Shown: positions 15,701 to 24,525, counted from the stretch's first letter. The stretch is DNA of 64,000 nt from Xanthomonas sp. DAR 35659 (GCF_041242975.1 NZ_CP162488.1:2532001-2596000); one strand, 5' to 3'. Numbers and translations are program-made. Notes: generated by a model not told the origin, from the sequence alone.

Positions 15701-18236
15701 GCTGCGCGCCCTGGCCGCCGAGCAGGCGGCGGCCGCCGCCGTCGAGGCCGAGCAATCGGCAGGTCTGCAGCGCTATGGCGTGCCGCGCCTGCAGGACCTG
15801 ATCCAGGCTGTGGAGCAGCTCAGGCAACGCTTCGCCACCTCGGCGACCACGCGCCAGTTGGTCGATCACCTCCGCGCCGCGGTCGATCCGCTCGCTTCCG
15901 CGCGGACGCATGCCAATGCGCGCGAGCCGCTGGACAAGCTGGCCGTTCGCATCGAGGAGTCGCTGGACCTCGACCAGGGGATTGGCCTGGATGCGCTCGC
16001 CGAGTACCTGCGTGACCTGCGTGAGTCGCTGGACGATCTTCCCGATCTGCTGCCGCTGCTGCGTGGCGTCCACGCGGCGGACCCCGGCAGTGCCTACGTA
16101 CTGCTCAACCTGGCCGGCCCACCCGAGCGCATGGAGGCCGCGGTCGCCCATGAAGCCTGGCGCAGGCTGGAAACGGCCGCGCCGGAGCTGGCGCGCTTCG
16201 ACGGAGCGGCGCTGGCTGGCCATGCGCGCAAGCTGGCCAGTGGCCAGGCGCAGCTGCTGGCGCTGAATTCTCGGGTCGTCCAGGCCAACCAGCACCGCCT
16301 GTTCGCCGAGCACGTGCGGCTGTCGTCGCTCTCGGCGACCCAGCTCGACGCGGCGGGCAAGGCGTTCAAGAAGACCTACGCCACCGGTCGGCGCGAGCTC
16401 GAGCACGAATTCGCCAAGAGCATGCGCTACCGCTCGATCCGCGATCTGTCCGACGACGAAACCGGCGTGGTCATCAACGACCTCAAACCGATCTGGCTGA
16501 TGAGCCCGCTCTCGGTGTCCGACACGCTGCCGCTCTCGCCGGACCTGTTCGATGTCGTGATCTTCGATGAGGCCAGCCAGATTCCGACCGAGGAGGCCGT
16601 GCCGGCGCTGAGTCGTGCCCGACAGATCGTGGTGGTCGGCGATGAGATGCAGTTGCCGCCGACCAGCTTTTTCTCGGCCGGTGGCGAAGCCGACGACGAA
16701 CTGGTGGTGGAGGACGAGGGCGAGCGCATCGCGATCAGCATGGATGCCGAGAGCCTGCTCAATCAGGCCGCGCGCAATCTGCCGGCCACGCTGTTGGCCT
16801 GGCACTACCGTAGCCGCCATGAGGCGCTGATCAGCTTCTCCAATGCCGCCTTCTACGATGGACGGCTCGTGACCATTCCCGACCGCCGCATCGAACCGGC
16901 GGACGACACGCCCCCGCTACCGCGCTCGGACCAGCAAGACGCCGGCATTGTCGGTGCCGATGCCGTGCTGGCACGCGCGGTCAGTTTCCACCAGCTTGCC
17001 GACGGCGTTTACCTCGGGCGGCGCAACAGCGCCGAGGCGCGCTACATCGCCCAGACGGTGCGCGAGATGCTGCGCCGCGAGACAGGCTTGAGCCTTGGCA
17101 TCGTGGCCTTCTCCGAGGCCCAGCAGGACGAGATCGAGAGCGCGCTGCAGACACTCGCCGCCGAAGATGCGGACTTTGCGCTTCGGCTCGATCGCGAATA
17201 CGTGCGCGAGGACGACGACCAGTTCAACGGTCTGTTCGTCAAGAACCTGGAGAACGTGCAGGGCGATGAGCGCGACGTCATCCTGCTGAGCATCTGCTAT
17301 GCCCCGGGGCCGGACGGCCGCATGCTGATGAACTTCGGTCCGATCAATCAGCGCGGAGGCGAAAAGCGCCTGAATGTCATTTTCAGCCGAGCCCGCCACC
17401 GCATGGCCGTGGTCTCCACGATTCAGGCCGAGGCGATCACCAACGTCCACAACGACGGTGCCGCCGCACTGCAGGCATTCCTGCGCTTCGCTCAGGCCAG
17501 TGCGGTTGGCGACCACCGCCGAGCCCAGCACGTCCTCGGGACACTCAATGCAGGCGCCCGCGACGCCTTCGCGCGGCCTGCATCGTTCGACCCGGTGCGT
17601 ACCGCCCTGGCCGATGCGCTGCGCGCACGCGGACATCTGGTCGATGAGGACGTCGGGCGCTCGCAGTTCCGCTGCGATCTCGCGATCGTGGACCGGCATA
17701 GCGGCGACTACTCGCTGGCCGTCCTGCTGGATGCGCCCGATCAGCCCGTGGCCGACACCCGCGAGCGCTACGTGTTCCGTCCTGGCGTGCTCCGCCGGTT
17801 CGGCTGGCGGGTGCTGGACGTGCCCGGTCGCGACTGGCTGCGCGCCCCTGGGGCGGTGATCGAGCGGATTGAGCTGGCCCTGTCCGGTGCAGAGGAAGCC
17901 GATGAGGAAGCCTTCGAACTCGAAACTTCCCCGTTGGAGGTGTCGAGCGTCGTAAGCGCGCCTGCCGACGTCCCGGTGCCTGCGCCAGTGCCGGCGCGCG
18001 ACGATGCTTCGCGGGTCGAAGACGAGGTCCGCAGCCTGAGCTTCGAGCAAGGAGCGTCGAGGAAATTCTGGCGCGTGTCGCGCGCCGGGGCAGACCTCAC
18101 TATTTCCTATGGCCGGATCGGAACAACCGGGCAGTCGATCATCAAGACGTTCGAGACCGGCGAGCGCGCCTCGCGAGAGCTGAGGAAGCTGACGGAAGAA
18201 AAGCTTCAGAAGGGCTATGTCGAAAAAGAGATCTGA
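12753..18236 (+). CDS. Giant DUF4011 helicase-nuclease with pseudokinase-like N-terminus and WGR C-terminus
   Basis: This protein has 1,827 residues. Residues 1-230 look like a degenerate Ser/Thr kinase: DPHRIVLAGEGGLVLAQP resembles a catalytic-loop region and TDVFQLGMVLAALACG resembles the DxWxxG helix, but the VAIK, HRD and DFG residues are missing. A DUF4011-type region follows (DRLFDLSRRNRLLYFKP). The SF1 helicase has Walker A GPPGTGKSQTI at about 641, Walker B VVIFDEASQIP at about 1,268, GDEMQLPPTSFF, and motif V/VI phrases ENVQGDERDVILLS and RLNVIFSRARHRM. Residues 1,610-1,690 (RGHLVDEDVGRSQFRCDLAI) fit an MTES_1575/Vsr-like PD-(D/E)xK nuclease. A WGR domain closes it (FWRVSRAGADLTISYGRIG). 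The core matches the Hhe anti-phage architecture as I recall it; the kinase-like and WGR parts and the M48 partner are additions. Role in defence is inferred. Confidence 0.85.
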   Translation: MSAHDEAQPATLATVLEAQGGAPLSTDDVVLMVVPLFQQVAALHEQDRVARLDPHRIVLAGEGGLVLAQPQGQPRLMDIGAVHRVQPPPASALNIVGELRRLHDQAGMEALATLEVQEDLVAPIERPVYLPAFGSWELQLGHHDEITDVFQLGMVLAALACGLDFNDPGDVRRFAEHRRNLFLINARLHPVVAAVIVEMTALNRHDRATDVAGLATRLSTWREQPGVLDVERALAGVSGVVSRRTAVLAHLRDRLFDLSRRNRLLYFKPTASSVNLTVSSVPLMLQVESIRPEHLCTWGGPFASELLAGKAVDLQRWLRFEDQPYLPVALDKLIQDTRRDRAEYGFGTLRLVVAFLRWHNLKEAPEERIVTPLLWLPVELTRRKGVRDQYVLQVEDDDAEFNPVLRHQLRQLYDIQLPEKVDLQSTSLAQIHADLLAQIRRTEPSVELRLVEKPQVRLVRQKALQRLNQFQRRRGQSRRPASSGLPDYSYAIDDYRPLGQALFARWVAPSPLPQRFEAGAAPVAGPRHARMVDAEAAQERVGYALEESDGHRYAWDLDLTQVSLANFNYKKMSLVRDYAQLIESSEANPAFDQVFSIQPRETQTDAPAALPLASQWNVVESDATQNAAVALARTQRSFIIQGPPGTGKSQTITNLIADYAGQGKRVLFVCEKRAALDVVFHRLKQSGLDSLCCLIHDSQADKKAFIAELRDGYGRWVAQPHGSEALLAQRERLVATIDASHQRIEAFERAMSSVSDQTGTSARALIRRLAALPAAQELDASKRVRLPDLAAWDTQRELAVRVHRQLQARVGVECLAEHPLGRVRSVVVDDPRAYARLTQLLDDAEALLGQLDPLLEHPGHLLDGHSRLDQAREIATEAQWLLSQGLAAHLTLLDEAAPASVELRTLREVLAQKTAALEAARGGTTHWRDKLDPADTQAALAMLGQIEGSVLRWLKPAWWRLRGELKRRYDFGRHAVHPGYASVLRALAAEQAAAAAVEAEQSAGLQRYGVPRLQDLIQAVEQLRQRFATSATTRQLVDHLRAAVDPLASARTHANAREPLDKLAVRIEESLDLDQGIGLDALAEYLRDLRESLDDLPDLLPLLRGVHAADPGSAYVLLNLAGPPERMEAAVAHEAWRRLETAAPELARFDGAALAGHARKLASGQAQLLALNSRVVQANQHRLFAEHVRLSSLSATQLDAAGKAFKKTYATGRRELEHEFAKSMRYRSIRDLSDDETGVVINDLKPIWLMSPLSVSDTLPLSPDLFDVVIFDEASQIPTEEAVPALSRARQIVVVGDEMQLPPTSFFSAGGEADDELVVEDEGERIAISMDAESLLNQAARNLPATLLAWHYRSRHEALISFSNAAFYDGRLVTIPDRRIEPADDTPPLPRSDQQDAGIVGADAVLARAVSFHQLADGVYLGRRNSAEARYIAQTVREMLRRETGLSLGIVAFSEAQQDEIESALQTLAAEDADFALRLDREYVREDDDQFNGLFVKNLENVQGDERDVILLSICYAPGPDGRMLMNFGPINQRGGEKRLNVIFSRARHRMAVVSTIQAEAITNVHNDGAAALQAFLRFAQASAVGDHRRAQHVLGTLNAGARDAFARPASFDPVRTALADALRARGHLVDEDVGRSQFRCDLAIVDRHSGDYSLAVLLDAPDQPVADTRERYVFRPGVLRRFGWRVLDVPGRDWLRAPGAVIERIELALSGAEEADEEAFELETSPLEVSSVVSAPADVPVPAPVPARDDASRVEDEVRSLSFEQGASRKFWRVSRAGADLTISYGRIGTTGQSIIKTFETGERASRELRKLTEEKLQKGYVEKEI

Positions 18237-18355
18237 TCCGAGGATACGGCGGTTATTTTCGGGTAGCTGGGCAACGGCAGGTCGGTCGGAAAGATGGGGG
18301 CGCGTCGCGGGACGGAAGCGCACCGGCCGACAACCCACTCGAGTCCTGAGGGCGA

Positions 18356-18373
18356 GCGTCTCAAGAGAGACGC
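18356..18373. terminator. Short hairpin between convergent genes
   Basis: The arms GCGTCTC and GAGACGC pair around a four-base loop in the 143-bp gap between the helicase stop and the convergent phospholipase-D-like gene. The stem is only 7 bp and there is no T tract, so this is a weak candidate bidirectional terminator. Confidence 0.3.
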
Positions 18374-18379
18374 CAGAGG

Positions 18380-19660
18380 CTACTCGGTGCGCGGCGCCTT
18401 GTAGTCCTGGCCCGCCTGTAGCGTGGTGACGTAGGGGCCGTTCCAGTCGCGGTCGAAGATGCGTGTCAGCGTCTCGGCCGGGCCTTCGCCCTTGACGAAC
18501 ACGGAGGCGTCCACCGCGGTATTGAAGTAGCTCCACTCCCAGTTGCCGGTGCCGATGACGCTGCTGCGGCCGTCGGCCACCGCGTACTTGGCGTGCTCGA
18601 CGCGCGCATACGGGATGAAGCCTTCCGGCGCTGGCGGCAGGCTGCTGAACTTCACGGTGATGTTCGGGAGCGCGGCCAGGCTCTTCAGATAGGCCTGCAT
18701 CGGTTCGCGCAGTGCCCAGTCGGCGACGATGATGCGCACCTGCACGCCGCGTGCGGCGGCATCGCGCACCGCGCTGTCGACCGGCGCCCACCAGCCCTTG
18801 GGTCCGAAGCTGCGGATCGCCGAGAGCGTCATCACCTGGATGCGCAGTGCATGCTGGCTGGAGCGGATCATGTCGACCAGGGCCGGCTCTTCTGCGGTGA
18901 CCCAGGCCGGCTGCAGCGCCGGCGGGCTGAACGCGGGGAAAGCGATCAACGGCGTGTCGCTGCCGGCATCCAGCAGTACCGGATCGGTGGCGGTGGCCGG
19001 GACGAAGTCCGGCGGCTGCACGCCGCGCGCCTGCGCCTTGGCCAGGTCGCCTTCGTCGGCCAGGCGCCAGCTGTAATCGAAGCTGGCGGCGAAGGTTCTG
19101 GCGAAGCGCGCATCGTCGATGCGCGCGCCGATCTCGTGGATCTGCTCCAGCGCCCGCCAGTCCCAGTTCTGGCTGCCGACGAACACGCTGGCATCGTCGA
19201 CGACCATGTACTTGGCGTGCAGCACGCCGCCGGTCAGCGTATCGACCGGCAGCACGCGCACCGTGATGCCCGGCACCTTGCCCAGCCAGGCGACGCTGTC
19301 CGGATTCTTGGCCAGGAAGGTGTGGTCGACCAGCAACTGCACCGTCACGTCCGCACGGGCGCGTGCGGCCAGCGCGTCGAGTACCGGGGTCAGGCCGGTA
19401 CCGGGTTTTTCGGAGATGTAGAACGCGGCGATGTCGATGCGGTGCTTGGCGCCGTTGATCATCGCCAGCCAGGTCTGCTGGGTGCGCGGCACGCCAGGCT
19501 CGCCGTAGACGCTGGCGTCGGGCACGCTTTCGACGATCTGGAACTGCGAAGGCCGCGGCCGTGCCTCGCTACCGGTAACCGCCGACAGCAGCAGGCAGGC
19601 CAGGGCGACGGAGAGGGAGCGGCGCGCGCGATACGCGCGGGCAGGGGACGAAGCGGGCAC
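18380..19660 (-). CDS. Secreted phospholipase-D-like protein (two HKD motifs)
   Basis: The 426-residue protein starts at GTG (19660), with AAGGA seven bases upstream. An N-terminal signal peptide or anchor follows (RRSLSVALACLLLSAVTGSE). Two PLD domains are present: the first with HAKYMVVDDASVFVGSQNW (HxKxxxxD, about 200-215) and the second with HAKYAVADGRSSVIGTGNW (about 380-395). The GSQNWDWR and GTGNWEWS endings are typical of the PLD3/PLD4 and poxvirus K4-like branch. The family hydrolyses phosphodiesters in lipids or nucleic acids; location outside the cytoplasm is predicted here. It is transcribed toward the giant helicase gene and shares no operon with it. Membership of the defence cluster is uncertain; it may be a normal chromosomal gene. 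Confidence 0.85.
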   Translation of the reverse strand: MPASSPARAYRARRSLSVALACLLLSAVTGSEARPRPSQFQIVESVPDASVYGEPGVPRTQQTWLAMINGAKHRIDIAAFYISEKPGTGLTPVLDALAARARADVTVQLLVDHTFLAKNPDSVAWLGKVPGITVRVLPVDTLTGGVLHAKYMVVDDASVFVGSQNWDWRALEQIHEIGARIDDARFARTFAASFDYSWRLADEGDLAKAQARGVQPPDFVPATATDPVLLDAGSDTPLIAFPAFSPPALQPAWVTAEEPALVDMIRSSQHALRIQVMTLSAIRSFGPKGWWAPVDSAVRDAAARGVQVRIIVADWALREPMQAYLKSLAALPNITVKFSSLPPAPEGFIPYARVEHAKYAVADGRSSVIGTGNWEWSYFNTAVDASVFVKGEGPAETLTRIFDRDWNGPYVTTLQAGQDYKAPRTE

Positions 19661-20547
19661 GGGGACATCCTTGCTGTGGCTGGGAACGGGAAGCCCGGCG
19701 ACTACGCGTGTGCATGTTGCCGGTGTCGCTGGTACGGATTCGGCGCACCAACAGACGCGGCATGTCGGCGTCTGCTGGGTGTTGTAACGCTTGCGTTTCA
19801 GCCAGGGGGCGCAAGCCCGCCCGCGGCTGGATGTATCAGCGTACAGCGTGCCCTCGACGCGCGCAGCATGCCGTAGCCGATGCTCACACCTTGCAGAACG
19901 ACCGCGCTCATCGAATGTGGGGGATCGCAGGTCCACACCGGCTGTGCCCGCCGCCGCGCATCAGCGCGGCCTGGCGTGGGCCATCGAAGTGATGAATCAG
20001 GCGGCGCCTGACCATGGCCCGTCGGCGGGCAACGTCACGCCGACCATTCCGGTACCCAGCGCGCCGCGCAGTGGGGTTCGTCGCTGGCGGTGAAAGCGTT
20101 GGAACGCAAGCGCTTCGTCCTGGATGACTATGTGGTGTCGCTGAGCCGAAGCGGTTGGCTGCGCCGCGTGATTGGCCAGCACACGCCCGCGGATCGTCAA
20201 GGCCTACAAACAGGCCCCCAGCGAGGCCGGGCAGGGAGCGGGTGGGGCGATCCCACCCGTGGTCGCCAACCGGCTGACCTCGCTCGTCGCCGGCATGCTG
20301 GATAGGCTGTCCAAATCCTGCCGCTGCGGGCTGTGGTCTCTTTTGTTGCGAGCGGTCAGTGCCGGCAGCGGGCTGCCTACAGTTAGTAGCGACCATGCCG
20401 CGCGAATGACATTTGCCCTGGGGACTTCGCTACGACCGTGCGGCAGTTCGCGGAGCGGCGCAATCACTGCAACCAGCAACGACCAGGCGTCCTGCAACGG
20501 TATCCAACCTCGGCTATCATCCCGCCCAATCTGAGGTGAGTACGGAT
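19661..20547. other. Gene-poor 890-bp gap with possible gene remnant
   Basis: No intact gene is seen. On the plus strand, short stretches in shifting frames look protein-like, e.g. AWAIEVMNQAA near 19,980, ALERKRFVLDDYVVSLSRSG near 20,093-20,155, and ANRLTSLVAGMLDRLSKS near 20,260-20,315. This would fit a decayed gene with indels, but I do not recognise a family. The promoter of the SWIM operon should lie in the last 150 bases. Confidence 0.35.
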
Positions 20548-21879
20548 ATGGATGTGCGACTCACGCGCGAGCAGGTGCTCGCGCTTGCGCCCGATGCGGC
20601 GTCGAGCAAGGCGGCCGGTGGTCTGGCCACGGACGGAAAGTGGGGCCTGCTCGGCGCCGACGCAGAAGCCCTGTGGGGCGAATGCCAAGGCAGCGGCGCC
20701 AAGCCGTACCAGACGCAGGTGGAGCTGACCACGCTGGCCAGCCGATGCTCGTGTCCCAGTCGCAAGTTCCCCTGCAAGCATGGCCTGGCCCTGATGCTGC
20801 TGCATGCCGCCGGCAACCCGCGCTGCGTCCCGAGCGAGCGCCCGGCCTGGGTGGACGAGTGGATGCAGGGCCGCCGCGCCCGTGCGATCCGCAAGGAGGA
20901 AGCCGCCGTCAGCGTCTCCTCGGCGGATCCGCAGGCGCAAGCCGCCGCTGCCGCCAAGCGCGAACAGGCGCGCTGGTCGCGCATGGAAGCCGGCGCGGCG
21001 GAACTGCAGCGCTGGGTGGCCGACCAGTTCCGCCAGGGGCTGGCCAACCTGGGCGGGGGCTTCGAGCAGGACGCGCAGCGGATGATGGCGCGCATGGTCG
21101 ATGCCCAGGCCCCGGGACTCGCCAGCCGGCTGGAGCGCGCGTTGGGCGACGGCGGTCGCGACCTCGCCCAACTGGCCGAACTCGGCGAATGCCTGGGGCT
21201 GTTGCAGTTGCTCACCCAGGCGGTGCCGCGCATGGAGACCTTCGGCGCAGCGCGTCAGGCGGACCTGCGCGCAGCGCTGGGCTGGCCGATGGAGCGCGAC
21301 GCGGTGCAGCGGGAGGGCGAGGCCGTGCGCGATCGCTGGCACGTGCAGGGTCAACACCTGATGGAACAGCCGGGCAACCTGGTGGAGCGCCGCGTGTGGC
21401 TGCATGGCCTGGAAAGTGGACGGCCCGCGCTGCTGCAGGACTACAGCCATGGCGGGCGCGGTTGGGAGCAGCACTGGCGCAATGGCCATGTGCATGCGGG
21501 CACGCTGCGTTTGCATCCGGGCACGGTCCCGCTGCGCGCGGTGCCGGGCGAGATGGCGGCCGGCACGGACGCCGGTACCGCGGTGCCCCGCGACGATACG
21601 CTGGATGCCGCCGCGCAGGCATACGCCACCAATCCATGGCTGCCGCAGGTGCCCATGCGCCTGGGAGAGGCGCACGTGGCGCACGATGGCCGCAACGCCT
21701 GGGCGCAGCATGCCGAAGTCACGCTGCCGCTGCGGCTGCCCACGTTGCAGGGCTGGGCGCTGATGGCGTTCGCCGGCGGCCATCCGCTGTGCCTGATGGG
21801 CGAATGGGATGGCCAGGCACTGCTGCCGCTTGCCGCCTGGAACGCGGTGGGCGAGCGCTGGGACAGGAGCGGGGCATGA
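20548..21879 (+). CDS. SWIM zinc-finger protein, first gene of the MoxR-VWA operon
   Basis: The 443-residue protein has a SWIM-type zinc site CSCPSRKFPCKHGLALML (CxC...CxH, about residues 68-85), a fold used for binding DNA or protein. The remainder is helical (long Ala/Glu/Arg-rich stretches from 130 to 270) followed by a beta-rich C-terminal part of unknown role. The ATG at 20548 is preceded by GAGGTGAG. The gene overlaps the following DUF5691 gene by ATGA and opens a five-gene set (SWIM, DUF5691, MoxR, DUF5682, VWA) that recurs in many bacteria. The shared order implies one complex or pathway; the zinc-finger protein may recruit the substrate. Function is not established. Confidence 0.85.
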   Translation: MDVRLTREQVLALAPDAASSKAAGGLATDGKWGLLGADAEALWGECQGSGAKPYQTQVELTTLASRCSCPSRKFPCKHGLALMLLHAAGNPRCVPSERPAWVDEWMQGRRARAIRKEEAAVSVSSADPQAQAAAAAKREQARWSRMEAGAAELQRWVADQFRQGLANLGGGFEQDAQRMMARMVDAQAPGLASRLERALGDGGRDLAQLAELGECLGLLQLLTQAVPRMETFGAARQADLRAALGWPMERDAVQREGEAVRDRWHVQGQHLMEQPGNLVERRVWLHGLESGRPALLQDYSHGGRGWEQHWRNGHVHAGTLRLHPGTVPLRAVPGEMAAGTDAGTAVPRDDTLDAAAQAYATNPWLPQVPMRLGEAHVAHDGRNAWAQHAEVTLPLRLPTLQGWALMAFAGGHPLCLMGEWDGQALLPLAAWNAVGERWDRSGA

Positions 21880-23402
21880 GCGACGCATGGTTGAAGCCGG
21901 CGCTGCTGGGCATCGATCGCCCGCAGACCATCCCCGCCGAAGGCGCGCTGGGCGAGGTGCTCGCCGCGGTGGCCATGCAGGAAGACGCCGCGCTGGGGTA
22001 CAGCCAACAGGTGGGCGTGCTGGCCGCGTGCCGGCGTGCGGCCCTGCGCATGGCCGCGCCGGTGCCCCTGCCACCGCCAGCGGACGTCGATCCTCTGGCG
22101 CTGCCCAGCGGCCACGCCTGGGCACCGCTGTTGCAAGCGCTGTTCGCCAGCGTGCAGCCGTCGCCATGGGTGAGGCGCGTCCGTTACGAAGCCTGCGTGC
22201 AGCTCGCTGCACGGCACCGGCATCTGCCGGTGGCGGTGCTGCCGCAGGCGCTGGACGCCGGCGCCCGCCTGGGCGCGTTGCGCTCGTGCCTACGCCCGGT
22301 GCTGGGCGTGCGTGGCCGCTGGCTGGCGGCGCGCAATGCGGACTGGGCCTACGCGGCGCAGACAGCGATCGAGGCGGATGCACCGGCGGACCTGGAGCAA
22401 CTCTGGAACGAAGGCGCCTTCGATGCGCGCCTGCGGGCCTTTCAGCAACTGCGCGCGCACGACGCCGAGGATGCCCGTGCGCGATTGCAGGCCACGTTGA
22501 AGGACCTCTCCGCGCGCGAGCGGGTGGACTTCGTCGCCGCACTGCAGCCGCAACTGAGCGAGGCCGACGCGCCGCTGTTGCTGCCCCTGTTGAAGGACCG
22601 CAGCCGCGAAGTGCGCATGCTGGTGGGCCCGATGCTGGCTCGGCTGCCGTCCACGCCGCACGCGCAGTACGTGCAGGCCCAGATGCTCGCCCTGCTGCAG
22701 CACCAGCCGGGCGGGCTGCTGCGCCGGATGAGCTGGAAACTGGAAGCGCCGGCGGCGGCGGATGCAGGTTGGGCCGACGCTGCCATCGACGGCAAACGTC
22801 CCAACACCGATCTGTTGGGCGAGCGTGCCTGGTGGCTCTATCAGTTGGCGCGTCAGCTGCCGCTGGCATGGTGGTGCCATACCCTGGAAAAAACGCCAGC
22901 GCAGGTGCTGGCCTGGGCGCGCAGCACGGACTGGTACGACGCGCTGTTGCGCGCCTGGCTGGAGCGTGTGGACGCCAGCGAGCCGGAATGGGTGGAAGCC
23001 CTGGTCGCTGTGGAGCAGCGCCACATGCGCCTGGGCGAGCTGCTGGCCATGCTTCCGCCGGCGCAGCGCGAACGGCATTGGCCGGCCAGTGCCGCAGAAC
23101 TTCAACAGAAACGCCTGTTCGGTGACGTGCTGGACAGCACGGGCCCGGGCCAAACCCTCAGTGCCGCTTATTCGCGGCAACTTGCTGCCGGGCTGGGCGC
23201 GCTGTTCGGCGAGGAATCGTTGCGTTACGACTACACCCTGCGCGACACGCTGCTGGAACTGTTGGCCGTGCTTCACCCCGCCGCGCTGCCGCACGTGCAG
23301 GTGGCCGACGCAGCGGCCGACGCCACCGAGGCCATGCGCGACTGCGTCCAGCAGGCACGCCAGCTTCTGGTCCTGCGCCAGACCCTGCACTCCGCTTTCT
23401 GA
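21876..23402 (+). CDS. DUF5691 protein (helical repeat), MoxR-VWA operon
   Basis: This 508-residue all-helical protein has no signal peptide. The central region (about 180-290) has HEAT-like repeats, e.g. LWNEGAFDARLRAFQQLRAH and LLLPLLKDRSREVRMLVG. Tryptophan-rich segments (WWLYQLARQLPLAWWCHT) near residue 330 are typical of DUF5691 proteins linked to MoxR ATPases. It starts inside the stop of the SWIM gene (ATGA) and ends 27 bp before the MoxR gene. Helical-repeat proteins of this kind probably serve as scaffolds or substrate adaptors. No catalytic motif is seen. Confidence 0.8.
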   Translation: MSDAWLKPALLGIDRPQTIPAEGALGEVLAAVAMQEDAALGYSQQVGVLAACRRAALRMAAPVPLPPPADVDPLALPSGHAWAPLLQALFASVQPSPWVRRVRYEACVQLAARHRHLPVAVLPQALDAGARLGALRSCLRPVLGVRGRWLAARNADWAYAAQTAIEADAPADLEQLWNEGAFDARLRAFQQLRAHDAEDARARLQATLKDLSARERVDFVAALQPQLSEADAPLLLPLLKDRSREVRMLVGPMLARLPSTPHAQYVQAQMLALLQHQPGGLLRRMSWKLEAPAAADAGWADAAIDGKRPNTDLLGERAWWLYQLARQLPLAWWCHTLEKTPAQVLAWARSTDWYDALLRAWLERVDASEPEWVEALVAVEQRHMRLGELLAMLPPAQRERHWPASAAELQQKRLFGDVLDSTGPGQTLSAAYSRQLAAGLGALFGEESLRYDYTLRDTLLELLAVLHPAALPHVQVADAAADATEAMRDCVQQARQLLVLRQTLHSAF

Positions 23403-23429
23403 TCCTCACGACCTTTCAATGGAGCCACC

Positions 23430-24512
23430 ATGAATACTGCCGTCCTGCGCCAGCACGCCGAACACCAATACGCGGAAGAGCTGGAAGAACTGCGCCGCCA
23501 GGACACCCGCCAGCGGCCGGCCAACTGGCTCCTTTCGCCGTGGGCAGTGGTGACCTATCTGGTGGGCGGCACCCTGGAAAACGGCTTCGTGGTCAGCCCC
23601 AAGTACATCGGCGACCGACGCCTGATGGAAGTGGCCGTGGCCACCATCGCCACCGACCGTGCGCTGTTGCTGTTCGGGGTGCCGGGCACGGCCAAGTCGT
23701 GGGTGTCCGAGCACATGACCGCGGCCATCAGCGGCAACTCCACCCTGCTGGTGCAAGGCACGGCCGGTACCAGCGAAGAGCAGATCCGTTATGGCTGGAA
23801 CTACGCGCAACTGTTGGCCTACGGCCCCAGCGAGAACGCGCTGGTGCCCAGTCCGCTGATGAACGCCATGCGCCTGGGCAAGATCGCGCGCATCGAGGAA
23901 CTCACCCGCATTCCGGCGGACGTGCAGGACGCGCTCATCACCGTGCTGTCCGAAAAGACCCTGCCGGTGCCGGAACTGGGCAGCGAAGTGCAGGCCGTGC
24001 GCGGCTTCAGCGTGATTGCCACGGCCAACAACCGCGACAAGGGCGTGAACGAACTGTCCAGCGCGCTCAAGCGCCGCTTCAATACGGTGATCCTGCCGGT
24101 CCCCTCCAGCGAGGAGGACGAAGTGGCCATCGTCGTCAAGCGCGTGGCCGAAATGGGCGTGGCGCTGGAGCTGCCGGCCGAACCACCGGCGCTGCAGGAA
24201 GTCGCGCGCGTGGTCCGCATTTTCCGCGAGCTGCGCAACGGCGTGACCGAGGACGGCAAGGCCAAACTGAAGAGTCCCACCGCCACGCTCTCGACCGCCG
24301 AGGTCATCTCGGTGATCAACAACGGCATGGCCCTGGCCGGCCACTTCGGCGATGGCGTGCTGCGCCCGGGCGACATGGCCGCCGGCATGATCGGCGCCAT
24401 CGTCAAGGATCCGGTGCAGGACGCGCTGGTGTGGAAGGAGTACCTGGAAACCGTGGTGAAGGAACGCGACGACTGGAAAGACCTGTACCGCGCGTTTCGC
24501 GATCACGTCTGA
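23430..24512 (+). CDS. MoxR-type AAA+ ATPase
   Basis: The 360-residue AAA+ protein has Walker A GVPGTAKSWVSEHM at about residues 83-96. The region replacing the usual MoxR LFLDEI reads KIARIEELTRIPADVQDAL, so Walker B carries Glu-Glu in place of Asp-Glu. Sensor 1 is present as VIATANNRDKG and the arginine finger region as SSALKRRFNT. A C-terminal lid follows (TLSTAEVISVINNGMA). MoxR ATPases work with VWA proteins to remodel or insert metal cofactors into targets; the VWA partner here is the last gene of the operon. The start at 23430 has GGAG six bases upstream. The Walker B change may slow hydrolysis but need not abolish it. Confidence 0.9.
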   Translation: MNTAVLRQHAEHQYAEELEELRRQDTRQRPANWLLSPWAVVTYLVGGTLENGFVVSPKYIGDRRLMEVAVATIATDRALLLFGVPGTAKSWVSEHMTAAISGNSTLLVQGTAGTSEEQIRYGWNYAQLLAYGPSENALVPSPLMNAMRLGKIARIEELTRIPADVQDALITVLSEKTLPVPELGSEVQAVRGFSVIATANNRDKGVNELSSALKRRFNTVILPVPSSEEDEVAIVVKRVAEMGVALELPAEPPALQEVARVVRIFRELRNGVTEDGKAKLKSPTATLSTAEVISVINNGMALAGHFGDGVLRPGDMAAGMIGAIVKDPVQDALVWKEYLETVVKERDDWKDLYRAFRDHV

Positions 24513-24525
24513 GCGGCCCGCGCCA

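Noticed and set aside
12558..16820. Long reverse-strand open frames (about 860 and 550 codons) opposite the giant helicase
   Set aside because: They mirror the codon pattern of the plus-strand gene, are rich in Arg, Gln, His and Ala without any domain, and the plus-strand protein has clear helicase motifs throughout.
19908..20396. 162-codon reverse frame in the gap before the SWIM gene
   Set aside because: Pro/Arg/Gly-rich with no motif; it probably reflects GC content only.
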